Notes under the pieces: model-generated
Databases searched by the model: none
Told to the model about the DNA's origin: nothing
Seen by the model: the letters and a program-made list of their open reading frames with translations, nothing else
Translations under genes and position numbers: made by a program
In this document: one piece after another, positions 1 to 8,454 of the stretch
How positions within the stretch are numbered: position 1 is the stretch's first letter
Layout of the letters: each line of letters begins with the position of its first letter
Source of the DNA: Panacagrimonas sp052387695
GTDB taxonomy: Bacteria; Pseudomonadota; Gammaproteobacteria; Nevskiales; Nevskiaceae
Length of the DNA: 64,000 nt
Assembly: GCA_052387695.1 (NCBI GenBank)
Contig: JBQTIX010000076.1
Span: 21,290-85,289, forward strand
Reading direction: 5' to 3'

Positions 1-102
1 CCGGTCACCGGCGTGTTCGAAGTGAGGGGCGGCAAGATTGCGCGCTTCAGCGATTACTTCGACCTGGCGGATTTCGAGCGGCAGAGCGGGATGAAGCTCT
101 GA
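1..102 (+). CDS. 3' end of a limonene-epoxide-hydrolase/SnoaL-like protein (partial)
   Basis: Only the last 33 codons and the TGA stop are inside the window. The frame reads VFEVRGGKIARFSDYFDLAD near its end. This matches the final beta-strand and C-terminal helix typical of the limonene-1,2-epoxide hydrolase / SnoaL (NTF2-fold) superfamily, whose members often end in a segment like GKI-x-x-W/F-R/S-DYFDL. The family includes small epoxide hydrolases and polyketide cyclases. The active-site residues lie upstream of the window, so the activity cannot be assigned. It is worth noting because an epoxidase-like fusion and an alpha/beta epoxide hydrolase follow a few kilobases downstream. Confidence 0.6.
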   Translation, partial: PVTGVFEVRGGKIARFSDYFDLADFERQSGMKL

Positions 103-115
103 GAGGGTTGCGGTC

Positions 116-224
116 GTAGGAGGGGCTTTGCCCCGACAGCGGGCTCGCAAATCGCAACGCATTCGAATTCCGACCGCGTGTCGGTGCAGAGCCTCTTTCG
201 CTTCGCGAAATTCAACCTACAGGC
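116..224. repeat. Intergenic palindromic repeat before the sensor kinase
   Basis: The left end carries the compact hairpin GGGGCTTTGCCCC inside GTAGGAGGGGCTTTGCCCCG. The right end reads, on the opposite strand, as TGTAGGTTGAATTTCGCG. GTAGGAG/GTAGGT-type boundaries with short internal hairpins recur at other places in this window, so this is probably a composite REP-like element. It ends about 10 bases before the kinase start and may form part of its leader. The boundaries are approximate. Confidence 0.5.
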
Positions 225-233
225 TTCAGAGAT

Positions 234-1547
234 ATGCTGCGCCCAGGCTTGCGACCGCGGTGGCTCCCCATGTCGAGCGGATGGTCTCTGTCAGCAGAAT
301 CCCTGCGCCTGAGTCGCGAGCCGGTATGGGTCGAGACCACGCAGGACGAGAACCGCCTGCGGCGCGCCGAGAAGGACATTCGCTGGCTGCGCAACATCGG
401 GCTCGTTGGCTGGTTCGTGGTGTTGCGGGGGCATGGGTACGAACTGGGATTTACCCCGGTCTGGGCGGTGTACACGGCCGGCGTCATCTACGGCATCTGG
501 GCGCATATCCAGGCCGCCCGAACGTCCAACATCCGACGCACCGCGGTGGTCACGACCTTCAGCGATCCGGTGCTCGCCGCCATGATCTGCCTGGTCACCG
601 GGGGCATCGACGCGATCCTGTACCCGTTCTTCTACTTCACGCAGATGTCGGTCGCGATCCGCTTCGGCGTGTGGGAGTCGATCGGCATCGCTTTCTTCAA
701 CTGCTTCCTCACCCTGGCCATCTACTTTGTCGAACCGCTCTACAGCGGCCATGCGGGCACCGCGACGCCGCTGCTCCTCGCGACCAAGATTTTCCTGCTC
801 GGCTTCGCGGGCTTCATGGGCGCGATCCTGGCTGAGTGGGCGCGCCGGCACGCGAGCCTGATTCTGGAACATGCGCGCACGCTCAGAGAATCCGGCGAGC
901 GCTACCAGGCGGTGCTGCGACGCTTCGCTCAAGTGCAAGAGGAGGAGCGCCGCAACATCGCCGGCGAGTTACACGACCGCATGAGCGGGCATTTGTTCGG
1001 TCTGCGGCAGGGCCTGGAGCAATGCGTGACAGGCCTCGACGACCGGCAAGCGCTGAGCGAAAAGCTCGCCGAGCTGGAAGTGACGGTGCGTGCCTGCACG
1101 CACGACGTGCGTTCGATCATGAACGAGCTGCGTCCCACGGTGCTCGACGAACTGGGTTTCTATGAGGCGGCGAGCGAGCACCTGGCGCGACAGTCGGAAA
1201 TCTCGTCGTACCGTCTGGTTCACCGCATGGATTCCTCTCTGCGCGATTGGCGATCGAAGCAGGACGCGATGCTGTTCCGACTCCTGCAAGAGGCCTTGCT
1301 CAACATCCAGAAACATGCGCATGCCAGCAATGTCGAGGTCGTGCTCGAACCGCAACGCGACGAGGTGGTGCTGAGCATCACCGACGACGGCCAGGGCTTC
1401 GATCCCGAGAAAGTGCCGCTAGGTCACTACGGCTTGATGACGATGCGCGAGCGTGCAGAAGCCGCGGGCGGGCAACTGAAGGTACAGGCCGGCAATGGCC
1501 GACGCGGAACCCGGATCGAAGTGCGCCTGCCGAGAATCAGTGCATGA
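234..1547 (+). CDS. Membrane-bound NarL-type sensor histidine kinase
   Basis: A 437-residue membrane kinase that would phosphorylate the response regulator that follows it. Residues about 55-200 hold five or six hydrophobic segments. These are followed by a short linker and a HisKA_3 dimerisation domain with the phospho-acceptor histidine H247 in EEERRNIAGELHDRMSGHL. The C-terminal HATPase_c domain has the N-box LLQEALLNIQKHAHA and the glycine box TDDGQGFDP. This histidine motif places it in the NarL/LiaS/DesK class. No known ligand-binding domain is seen, so the signal is unknown. The ATG at 234 is the longest start; the ATG at 273 would remove 13 non-conserved residues and is also possible. 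The stop overlaps the next gene by ATGA, so the two are translationally coupled. Confidence 0.88.
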   Translation: MLRPGLRPRWLPMSSGWSLSAESLRLSREPVWVETTQDENRLRRAEKDIRWLRNIGLVGWFVVLRGHGYELGFTPVWAVYTAGVIYGIWAHIQAARTSNIRRTAVVTTFSDPVLAAMICLVTGGIDAILYPFFYFTQMSVAIRFGVWESIGIAFFNCFLTLAIYFVEPLYSGHAGTATPLLLATKIFLLGFAGFMGAILAEWARRHASLILEHARTLRESGERYQAVLRRFAQVQEEERRNIAGELHDRMSGHLFGLRQGLEQCVTGLDDRQALSEKLAELEVTVRACTHDVRSIMNELRPTVLDELGFYEAASEHLARQSEISSYRLVHRMDSSLRDWRSKQDAMLFRLLQEALLNIQKHAHASNVEVVLEPQRDEVVLSITDDGQGFDPEKVPLGHYGLMTMRERAEAAGGQLKVQAGNGRRGTRIEVRLPRISA

Positions 1548-2194
1548 ACGGTCCGACGCGTGTGTTTCTGATCGACGATCACCACGTGCTGCGGCAAGCC
1601 ATCGCGCGCATGCTGGACCAGGAATCGGATATCACGGTGGTGGGTCAGAGCGGCGACGCCCAGAGCGGTATACGCACCATGGAAACCCTCCTGCCGTACC
1701 CGGAGATCATCGTCATCGATCTGAAGATGCCGGGCCAAAGCGGGATGAGTGCCATCGGCGAAATCATGCAGGCACATCCCGAGACCAAGATCATTGTCTT
1801 TACCATGTACGACAACCCCGGCTACGTCTGGAGCACGATGAACGCAGGCGCCCGCGGGTATCTACTCAAGAGCGCATCGGGCAGCGATTTGTTGCGTGCG
1901 GTGCGCTCGGTGGCCAACGGCGGCGCCTACCTGCAGGCCGAGGTCACCATGCCGCTGCTCAAGCGCCTGGTGCAGGATGCGCGCAACGCGGAGGACCGTG
2001 GTGCGCTGTCGGTACGAGAGATGCATATCCTCGAAGCGCTCGCCGACGGGCTGAGCAACAAGATGATTGCCAAGTCGCTGTCGATCACCGAGGAGACAGT
2101 GAAGTCGCACCTGAAGAAAATCTACGAGAAGCTCGGCGCGGCCGATCGCGCACACGCGGTCGCCATTGCGCTGAGGCAGCAACTCATTGGTTGA
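1544..2194 (+). CDS. NarL/FixJ-type response regulator
   Basis: A 216-residue DNA-binding response regulator, partner of the kinase immediately upstream. The receiver domain (residues about 5-120) has the acidic pair D11-D12 in FLIDDHH, the phospho-acceptor D59 in VIDLKMPG, and the conserved lysine in GYLLKSA. The LuxR/GerE-type helix-turn-helix (residues about 148-210) has LSVREMHILEALADGLSNK followed by the recognition-helix segment ITEETVKSHLKKIYEKL. The start was chosen at 1544 because it forms an ATGA overlap with the kinase stop and begins right at the receiver fold; the open frame extends upstream inside the kinase gene. The targets are unknown; the exported protein and the catabolic genes downstream are candidates. 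Confidence 0.92.
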   Translation: MNGPTRVFLIDDHHVLRQAIARMLDQESDITVVGQSGDAQSGIRTMETLLPYPEIIVIDLKMPGQSGMSAIGEIMQAHPETKIIVFTMYDNPGYVWSTMNAGARGYLLKSASGSDLLRAVRSVANGGAYLQAEVTMPLLKRLVQDARNAEDRGALSVREMHILEALADGLSNKMIAKSLSITEETVKSHLKKIYEKLGAADRAHAVAIALRQQLIG

Positions 2195-2314
2195 GCGCGG
2201 CGGCTCGAGGTTCGGCATAGCGGGTTCTTCCTCGTGGACATCTGCGCGGCCTTTCAGAAACAATCGCGCAGGGGCGCCCTGGTCGCCGATGACAAGAGCA
2301 CTGGAGAGAGAGCC

Positions 2315-2842
2315 ATGTCGCATACAAGGACCTTCGCGGCCGCAATCCTGGGCTGCCTGCTGTTGGGCTTCGCCGCGCAGGGCCTCGCGAGTCCGGGCCT
2401 GAAACGCGCGGCGCCACGCACCGATGCCCAGCGCGCGATGCTCAAGGTCGTCCAGCGCTGGCACGACACCTACAACGGCGAAGTCGAGAAGATGATTCTC
2501 GAAACCTACGCGGAGAACGCCGACGTGTATTTCACCGGCGCATCCGCCCACGGCCGAGAGCAGTTCATGAAGCTGGAGAAGGCGATCAAGGCAGCGGCGC
2601 CCGGCCGCAGCATGCGCATCGACCAGATCTATTTCATCGGCGACGAGCGCACCGTGGTCGAGGCGGTGATTCTCGACAGCGCGCGGCCCGATTTCTTTTC
2701 GCCCTGGTGCGCCATCCTGGAAATTCGTGATGGCCGTATCGTGCGCGACCACACCTATCTGGAACCCAATCGCTGGCCGGGCATCGAGGCCGTGGCCGGT
2801 ATCCCGACGCCCGGCGGCTTGGGCGCTCCGAAAAAACCCTGA
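2315..2842 (+). CDS. Exported SnoaL-like (NTF2-fold) protein
   Basis: A 175-residue protein with a Sec signal peptide: MSHTRTFAAAILGCLLLGFA, with cleavage probably after AQGLA (about residue 28). The mature part has an NTF2/SnoaL-like pattern: a helix with RWHDTYNGEVEKM, a segment ENADVYFTGASAHGREQF, and a final sheet with CAILEIRDGRIVRDHTYLEP. That ending, GRIVRDHTYLEP, resembles the gene at the left edge of the window. The ATG at 2315 was chosen because GGAGAGAG lies just upstream and the signal peptide starts there; an earlier in-frame start at 2234 would add a charged tail. The fold is likely but the substrate is unknown, and small-ligand binding or isomerase-type chemistry in the periplasm is inference. 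Confidence 0.72.
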   Translation: MSHTRTFAAAILGCLLLGFAAQGLASPGLKRAAPRTDAQRAMLKVVQRWHDTYNGEVEKMILETYAENADVYFTGASAHGREQFMKLEKAIKAAAPGRSMRIDQIYFIGDERTVVEAVILDSARPDFFSPWCAILEIRDGRIVRDHTYLEPNRWPGIEAVAGIPTPGGLGAPKKP

Positions 2843-2881
2843 GCCGACAGCTCGGATCGCCCAGTTCTCGATAACGTCGGT

Positions 2882-3038
2882 GTAGGTCGGTTCAAGCCCG
2901 CGGCTTCTTACGGGCGGAACCGACATGCGGCTCCAACCAAAGTCCCCGTTCCATATCCCGATCCTCACCCATCGGCTCCGGCTGCGGAAAGCACGCAGCC
3001 CCTTCGACGTTGCTCAGGACAGGCTTGAGCCGACCTAC
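2882..3038. repeat. Composite repeat with 16-bp terminal inverted repeats
   Basis: The segment starts with GTAGGTCGGTTCAAGC (2882-2897) and ends with GCTTGAGCCGACCTAC (3023-3038), which is its inverse with one mismatch. Inside are two further hairpin-like pieces, around 2900-2925 and 2970-2992. The same GTAGGTCGG...CAAGC arm recurs at 43936 inside paaA and, inverted, at the right end of the element at 46843-46936. It fills most of the 302-base gap between the SnoaL-like gene and the crotonase gene. Nothing else is visible in that gap except a short purine-rich stretch before the crotonase ATG. Confidence 0.7.
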
Positions 3039-3144
3039 GCCGACCTGTTGATCCCCCGATTGAGTCGTCGCGACGACTGGATAGCGTGATTCCTTGTCTG
3101 CAAGGAAACCCCAACAATACGTTATCTACAACCGAGAAAAGATC

Positions 3145-3945
3145 ATGCGTATTGAGGACAAGACTTACACCACCATCAAGTTCAGCCGCCAGGGCCGCGT
3201 GCTCACCGCTGCCCTCAACCGGCCGCAGGCGGGTAATGCGGTCAACGCCGTGCTGCACGAGGAACTCTCGCGCCTGTTCTACGACCTGGCCGACGACGCC
3301 GAATCCGACGTGCTGGTGCTCACCGGCGAGGGCAAGGCCTTCTGCGGCGGTGGCGATCTGATCTGGTTGCAGGAAGCGATCGACGATCCCGAGGTTTTTC
3401 AGCGCATGTCCGGCGAGGCCAAGCGCATCGTGTTCGGCCAACTCGAACTGGAGAAGCCGATCATCTGCCGGCTCAACGGCGCCGCGACCGGCCTGGGCGC
3501 CTCGCTCGCGCTGTTCTGCGACATGACCATCGCCAGCAGCAATGCCGTGATCGGCGATCCGCACGTCTCGGTCGGCCTGGTCGCCGGCGACGGCGGCGCC
3601 ATCATCTGGCCGCAGCTCGTCGGCTACGCGCGTGCCCGGGAATATCTGTTCACCGGCAAGCTCGCCAAAGCGGAGGAGGCGGAGCGCATCGGCCTGATCA
3701 ATCGCGTGGTGCCGGTCGAGCAGCTCGATGAAGCGGTCTACGGTCTGGCGCAGCAACTGGCGGCCGGTGCAACCAAGTCGATCCGCTGGACCAAGATCGT
3801 CACCAACACGCCGCTCAAGGCGTTGGCGCATCACCTGTTCGATATGGGCCTGGCCTACGAGAACATGTCCAACTCCACGAAGGATCACCAGGAGGCGGTG
3901 AGCGCATTCCGCGAGCGTCGCAAGCCGGTGTTCACCGGCAAGTAG
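3145..3945 (+). CDS. Crotonase-superfamily protein lacking both hydratase glutamates
   Basis: A 266-residue member of the enoyl-CoA hydratase/isomerase superfamily. The CoA-binding/oxyanion region is clear at GEGKAFCGGGDL (residues 61-72) and NGAATGLGASLALFCD (111-126). In hydratases with the two classical glutamates (Glu144 and Glu164 of rat ECH), these would fall at residues 120 and 140. Here they are Ser120 and His140 (GDPHVSVGLVAGDGG). It is therefore probably not a classical hydratase; related crotonases with other residues perform isomerase, hydrolase or lyase chemistry. The ATG at 3145 was preferred over a TTG at 3094 because it starts at the conserved first strand. The stop is 7 bases before the acyl-CoA synthetase, so the two form an operon, probably of acyl-CoA catabolism. 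Confidence 0.85.
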   Translation: MRIEDKTYTTIKFSRQGRVLTAALNRPQAGNAVNAVLHEELSRLFYDLADDAESDVLVLTGEGKAFCGGGDLIWLQEAIDDPEVFQRMSGEAKRIVFGQLELEKPIICRLNGAATGLGASLALFCDMTIASSNAVIGDPHVSVGLVAGDGGAIIWPQLVGYARAREYLFTGKLAKAEEAERIGLINRVVPVEQLDEAVYGLAQQLAAGATKSIRWTKIVTNTPLKALAHHLFDMGLAYENMSNSTKDHQEAVSAFRERRKPVFTGK

Positions 3946-3952
3946 GCGGGCC

Positions 3953-5572
3953 GTGGAAAACCTCGACTGGGAGCGTCTGGCGAATCAGCGGGCGGAGCGC
4001 GCAGTTGGCGTCCGCTCCGCGAGTACACCGGCAACGACAGTGGCCACGCTCGCGCAGGCGGCGGCTCGGGGTACGCCAGACGGCATTGCGTTCTTCGATG
4101 GTACGCAGACCCTCAGCTTCGGCGCGGCCTGGCAACAGGCCCGATATCTCGCCGCCTCGCTCTGGGAGTTGGGCCTGCGCCCCGGCGACGTCGTCAGCTT
4201 CCAGTTGCCCAACTGGTCCGAGGCCGCGGTCATCAATCTCGCGTGCTGCCTGTGTGGACTCGTGTGCAACCCCGTGGTGCCGATCTACCGCGACGCCGAG
4301 CTGAGCATGATTCTCGGCGACTGTCGCAGCCGCGCGTTCTTCGTGCCCGGTGAATGGCGCGGCGTGGATTACAGCGCGATGGCGCAGCGCGTGGCGGCCC
4401 AGGTGCCGTCTTTGAAGTTCATCGTCAATGTCCGCAGTCCGGGACTACACGACTACGGCGCGCTGGTCGAGGCGGGTTCCAAACTCTCCATCACGCTGCC
4501 GAACGTGGACGCGGATTCGGTGAAGCTGGTCATGTATACCTCGGGCACCACCGGCCCGGCCAAGGGCGTGTTGCACAGTCATCGCAGCCTGCCGGTCGCC
4601 ATCGCCTCCACCGTGCAGCACTGGGGCTGGCGACGCGGCGACACGCTGCTCATGCCCTCGCCGGTGACGCATATCACCGGCTACTGCATCGGTCTGGAGA
4701 TGCCTTTCACCACCGGCACGAGCACAGTCCTGATGGAGCGCTGGAACGCGCAGGATGCCGTGCGATTGATCGAGCAACATAAGATCGTCGGCACCGTGGG
4801 TGCCACGCCGTTCCTGCAGGAACTCTGCGAGGCGGTCGAGGCCTCCGGCGGCGAGCCGCTGCCCATCAAGGTCTTCGCCTGCGGCGGCGCCGCAGTGCCT
4901 GCCGACCTCATTCTCAGGGCCGGCAAGCGGTTCAAGGGTTACGCCTGCCGGGTCTACGGATCGACCGAAGCGCCGCTGATCACTTTTGGCCGCAGGCAAG
5001 ACGATTCCGAGGACATCGGCGCGCGCACCGACGGAAGAATCAACCACTACGAGTTGCGCATCGTCGATGCGCAAGACCGCGAGGTCGGACTTGGTGCCGA
5101 AGGCGAAATCCTGGCGCGCGGCGACGGCATGTTCCTCGGCTATGCGCATCCCGCCAACACGCGCGAGGCCTTCACCGAGGACGGCTTCTTCCGCACCGGC
5201 GACATCGGCTTTCGCGCCGCCGCCGACACCCTGACCATCACCGGCCGCAAGAAGGACCTCATCATCCGCGGCGGCGAGAACATCTCGGCCAAGGAGATCG
5301 AGGACGTGCTGCACCAGCACCCGCTGATCGTCGAGGCCAGCGTCGTGTCGGCGCCGCACGCGCGGATGGGCGAGAGCATCGCGGCCTATGTGCGGACTCG
5401 TGATGGGGTGCAGGTATCGGTCGAGGAATTGGCGGCATTCGTCCAGCATGCGGGCCTCGCGCGGCAGAAATGTCCGGAGCATGTTCGGGTCGTCGGCGAG
5501 CTTCCGCGTACGGCATCGGGGAAGATCCGGAAGGATGTGCTGCGGGGGATGATTCGGGCGGATCTCGCCTAA
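3953..5572 (+). CDS. Acyl-CoA synthetase (AMP-forming, class I adenylate-forming)
   Basis: A 539-residue cytoplasmic ligase that would activate a carboxylic acid to its CoA thioester via an acyl-adenylate. The AMP-binding signature YTSGTTGPAKGVLHSH lies near residues 195-210. The A5 motif YGSTEAPL, the A7/A8 motifs FRTGDIGF and GRKKDLIIRGGENIS, and the C-terminal catalytic lysine motif PRTASGKIRKD are all present. Length and motifs fit the FadD3/cyclohexanecarboxylate-CoA ligase type, but the substrate cannot be read from sequence. The start is a GTG, 7 bases after the crotonase stop; the frame has no better ATG before the first conserved segment. It is followed by a palindromic repeat rather than a clear terminator. 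Confidence 0.9.
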   Translation: MENLDWERLANQRAERAVGVRSASTPATTVATLAQAAARGTPDGIAFFDGTQTLSFGAAWQQARYLAASLWELGLRPGDVVSFQLPNWSEAAVINLACCLCGLVCNPVVPIYRDAELSMILGDCRSRAFFVPGEWRGVDYSAMAQRVAAQVPSLKFIVNVRSPGLHDYGALVEAGSKLSITLPNVDADSVKLVMYTSGTTGPAKGVLHSHRSLPVAIASTVQHWGWRRGDTLLMPSPVTHITGYCIGLEMPFTTGTSTVLMERWNAQDAVRLIEQHKIVGTVGATPFLQELCEAVEASGGEPLPIKVFACGGAAVPADLILRAGKRFKGYACRVYGSTEAPLITFGRRQDDSEDIGARTDGRINHYELRIVDAQDREVGLGAEGEILARGDGMFLGYAHPANTREAFTEDGFFRTGDIGFRAAADTLTITGRKKDLIIRGGENISAKEIEDVLHQHPLIVEASVVSAPHARMGESIAAYVRTRDGVQVSVEELAAFVQHAGLARQKCPEHVRVVGELPRTASGKIRKDVLRGMIRADLA

Positions 5573-5589
5573 AGCTGGAAAAAGCATTT

Positions 5590-5721
5590 GCCACGGATTA
5601 CGCGGATGAACGCGGATAAAGATCAACGGTTGGTTTCCTTTGTGATGCTCACCACGTCGGTGATTCGGCAGATCCACGTAAGGTTTTGTTTTGATCCGCG
5701 TTCATCCGCGTAATCCGTGGC
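5590..5721. repeat. Palindromic element with perfect 28-bp inverted arms
   Basis: The arms at 5590-5617 and 5694-5721 are exact inverse complements over 28 bases (the left arm begins GCCACGGATTACGCGGATGA) around a 76-base loop. The same arms, with a shorter loop, recur at 43984-44070 at the end of paaA. The element occupies much of the 323-base gap between the acyl-CoA synthetase and the fusion gene. The rest of the gap (5722-5895) shows no convincing gene or promoter. Confidence 0.85.
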
Positions 5722-5895
5722 CGACCGCATTTTTAAGGGCAACGGTGTTGTCATTGTGTTGGGGTTGGCTATGGCTCACCCGCACCTACACGCCGACACC
5801 CCAACCCGTTGCGAGACTCCCCAGATCGAGTGATAGCCAGATCGGTTGGCTAAGCCGATCCTTGATCGACGAATTCCGTCCTCAAGGGGCTTGCG

Positions 5896-8412
5896 ATGAA
5901 CCACACCGTAACCGTGCGCTACCTCGGCGGAGCCGAGAGGCGAATGAGTGTGGCGCCGGACCAGACCCTGCTCGAAGCGGCCGAGGCGAACGGGGTGCCG
6001 ATTGTCAGCGAGTGCGAGAGCGGGATTTGCGGGACCTGTGTCGGGTCCTGCGTCTCAGGTCGCTACGAGATGGGCCGCGTCGAAGGGCTGAGCGAGGTGG
6101 AACGCGACGAGGGCAGGGTGCTGACCTGCCAGACCACGGTGCGGTCGGATTGCGTGCTGGAGTTGCAGTACCCGGTGGGTGATAACGCGGCGCGATTGCT
6201 GTCGGGCGAGGGCAGGGTGACGCAGGTCGAACGGGTTTCGTCGACGACGGCCCTGCTGCGGGTGGATGCCTCGGGCCTCGGCGAGGCCGTTACCTACAAG
6301 CCCGGGCAGTTCGCGCAGCTCAAGGTGCCGGGCACGCAGGAGTGGCGCAGTTACTCGTACGCGTACCCGGACAACGAGCGCGACGAACTGGAGTTCATCA
6401 TTCGCCTGCTGCCCAAGGGTGCGATGTCGGACTACCTGCGCGGCACGGCCAAGGCAGGTGACCGGATCGAGTTGCGATGCAGCAAGGGTGGCTTTTATCT
6501 GCGGCCGATCACGCGGCCGGTGGTTCTGGTGGCGGGGGGTACCGGTCTGTCGGCCATACTGGCGATGGCGGAGAGCCTCAAGGACGTGGTGCTCAGGCAC
6601 CCGGTGACGCTGCTCCACGGCGTGACGCGCTTTGAGGATCTTTGCAAGCTCGACGAACTGCGCGAGCTGACGCAGAGCCAACCGAAGCTCCGCGTTCGGA
6701 CCATCGTTGCGCAGCCGGACGCGCGATGGAGTGGCGCCGTGGGCGTGGTCACGGATTTTCTGGACGCTGGGATGCTCAATGACGGCGACGTCGATATTTA
6801 TCTCTGCGGTCCTGCGGCGATGGTGGAGGTCACGCGCGAGTGGCTGACGCGCGCGGGCATTCATCGGGCCGGGTTGTATTTCGAGAAGTTCGTGCAGAGC
6901 GGTACGCGGCAGCGCGCGAGCGGGAGTCTGCAACTGGATCCGAAAACGCTGGACCTCGCGAAGATTGCTCGCGAGGGTCGCGGCACGGCGGTGGTGATCG
7001 GCGGCAGCATTGCGGGTATCGCAACGGCCAAGGTGCTGTGCGAGCGCTTCGAGAAGGTCATCGTGCTGGAGCAGGACGGGCAGCACGATCGTCGCGAGGG
7101 CCGGCCCGGCGCGGCGCAGGGCTGGCACCTGCATCACTTGCTCACTGCGGGGCAGCAGGAGATCGAGCGCATCTTCCCCGGCATCATCGACGACATGGTT
7201 CGCGAAGGTGCGTTCAAGGTGGACATGGCCGATCAATACCGGTTGCGCCTGGGCGGTTCGTGGAAGAAGCCCTGCAAGAGCGAGATCGAAATCGTGTGCG
7301 CCGGCCGGCCGTTGCTGGAATGGTGCGTGCGCCGGCGGCTCGACGCCGAGCCCAAGGTCCAATTTCACTACGATCGTCAGGTGCAGGATCTGATCTACGA
7401 TCCGGCGAGCAACACGGTGATCGGCGTTGCGGTGAATCAGGTGGATGGGCTGCGCGTGATTCCCGCGGAGTTCGTGGTCGATGCCTCGGGCAAGAACACG
7501 CGGCTGCCGGAGTTCATGGAGCGCATGGGTCTGGATGCGCCGGAACTGGAACAGGACATCCTCAACTGTTTCTATTCGACGATGTGGCACAAGGTGCCGC
7601 CGGAGCGGCAGTGGCAGGACAAGGTGATGGTCATCTGCTACGCGTATCGTCCGAACGAGGACACCTATTCCGCGCAGTACTACACGGACAGCAGCCGCAA
7701 CATTCTTTCGAGCACGCTGGTTGCGTACAACTGTTACTCGCCGCCGCGCAACGCCGCAGAGTTCCGCGAGTTCGCCAGGCGCATGCCCTCGCCGGTGGCG
7801 GGAGAATTGTTCGACGGACTGGAGCCGGCCTCGCAGGTCTACAACTTCCGCAGCCCGAACATGCAGCGATACAAGTACGAGAAGCTGCGCCGCCTGCCGA
7901 ACGCGCTGGTCGCCGTGGGTGACTCGTACACGAGCACCGATCCCGTTGCCGGTCTGGGGATGACGATCACCCTGCAGGAGGTCGCGCGCCTGCGCGAACT
8001 GCTCGCTTCCAACGAGCCGACGAGTTCCGCACTACCCAAGCGCTATTACCGCGCAGTCAGCCGGATCGCCGACATGGCCTGGTTCGTCGTGCGCGAGCAG
8101 AACCTGCGCTTCCCGTGGATCAAGGATGTGGAGAAGAAACGGCCGTTCTATTTCCGCGGGCTGACCTGGTACATGGACAGAGTGGTGGAACTGGTGCACG
8201 ACGATCTCGCTTCCTACCGCAAGTTTCTCGCGGTGGTGCACCTGGTCAAGCCCGCGACGACTCTGCTGACGCCTCCGATGATCGTTCGCGTCGTCGGCAA
8301 GTGGTTGCTCACGAAGCTGATGGGGCGCAAGAGTCTTATCGAGCGGAACTTCGGCGGGTCGAGCGAGGCGGTGCCGAAAGTAACGGTGACGGGAGCCTCG
8401 ACGCGCGCCTGA
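5896..8412 (+). CDS. Three-part fusion: 2Fe-2S ferredoxin, ferredoxin-NAD reductase, and epoxidase-like flavoprotein
   Basis: An 838-residue protein with three modules. Residues 1-95 are a plant-type 2Fe-2S ferredoxin with ligands C40, C45, C48 and C78. Residues about 100-335 are a ferredoxin-NADP reductase fold with the FAD motif RSYSYA (151-156), the nucleotide motif VVLVAGGTGLSAIL (209-222) and YLCGPAAMV (302-310). A linker of about 30 residues leads to a full flavoprotein oxidoreductase/monooxygenase: dinucleotide motif VVIGGSIAGIATA from residue 366, then RPGAAQGWHLHHLLTAGQ (403-420), VVDASGKNTRLPEF and the second FAD motif VAVGDSYTSTDPVAGLGM. The RPGxxQGxHxHxLL pattern is typical of FAD monooxygenases related to polyether epoxidases. 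Electron flow from NAD(P)H through the reductase and cluster to the C-terminal flavin is inference. An epoxide hydrolase gene follows 42 bases downstream. Confidence 0.85.
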   Translation: MNHTVTVRYLGGAERRMSVAPDQTLLEAAEANGVPIVSECESGICGTCVGSCVSGRYEMGRVEGLSEVERDEGRVLTCQTTVRSDCVLELQYPVGDNAARLLSGEGRVTQVERVSSTTALLRVDASGLGEAVTYKPGQFAQLKVPGTQEWRSYSYAYPDNERDELEFIIRLLPKGAMSDYLRGTAKAGDRIELRCSKGGFYLRPITRPVVLVAGGTGLSAILAMAESLKDVVLRHPVTLLHGVTRFEDLCKLDELRELTQSQPKLRVRTIVAQPDARWSGAVGVVTDFLDAGMLNDGDVDIYLCGPAAMVEVTREWLTRAGIHRAGLYFEKFVQSGTRQRASGSLQLDPKTLDLAKIAREGRGTAVVIGGSIAGIATAKVLCERFEKVIVLEQDGQHDRREGRPGAAQGWHLHHLLTAGQQEIERIFPGIIDDMVREGAFKVDMADQYRLRLGGSWKKPCKSEIEIVCAGRPLLEWCVRRRLDAEPKVQFHYDRQVQDLIYDPASNTVIGVAVNQVDGLRVIPAEFVVDASGKNTRLPEFMERMGLDAPELEQDILNCFYSTMWHKVPPERQWQDKVMVICYAYRPNEDTYSAQYYTDSSRNILSSTLVAYNCYSPPRNAAEFREFARRMPSPVAGELFDGLEPASQVYNFRSPNMQRYKYEKLRRLPNALVAVGDSYTSTDPVAGLGMTITLQEVARLRELLASNEPTSSALPKRYYRAVSRIADMAWFVVREQNLRFPWIKDVEKKRPFYFRGLTWYMDRVVELVHDDLASYRKFLAVVHLVKPATTLLTPPMIVRVVGKWLLTKLMGRKSLIERNFGGSSEAVPKVTVTGASTRA

Positions 8413-8454
8413 TCTCAGGCCCAGATACGCAAGCTCAACAACGAGGAGAACGGT

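Noticed and set aside
5691..6182. Open frame overlapping the start of the three-part fusion
   Set aside because: It begins inside a repeat arm and overlaps the ferredoxin domain in another frame; the ferredoxin reading is certain from its four cysteines.
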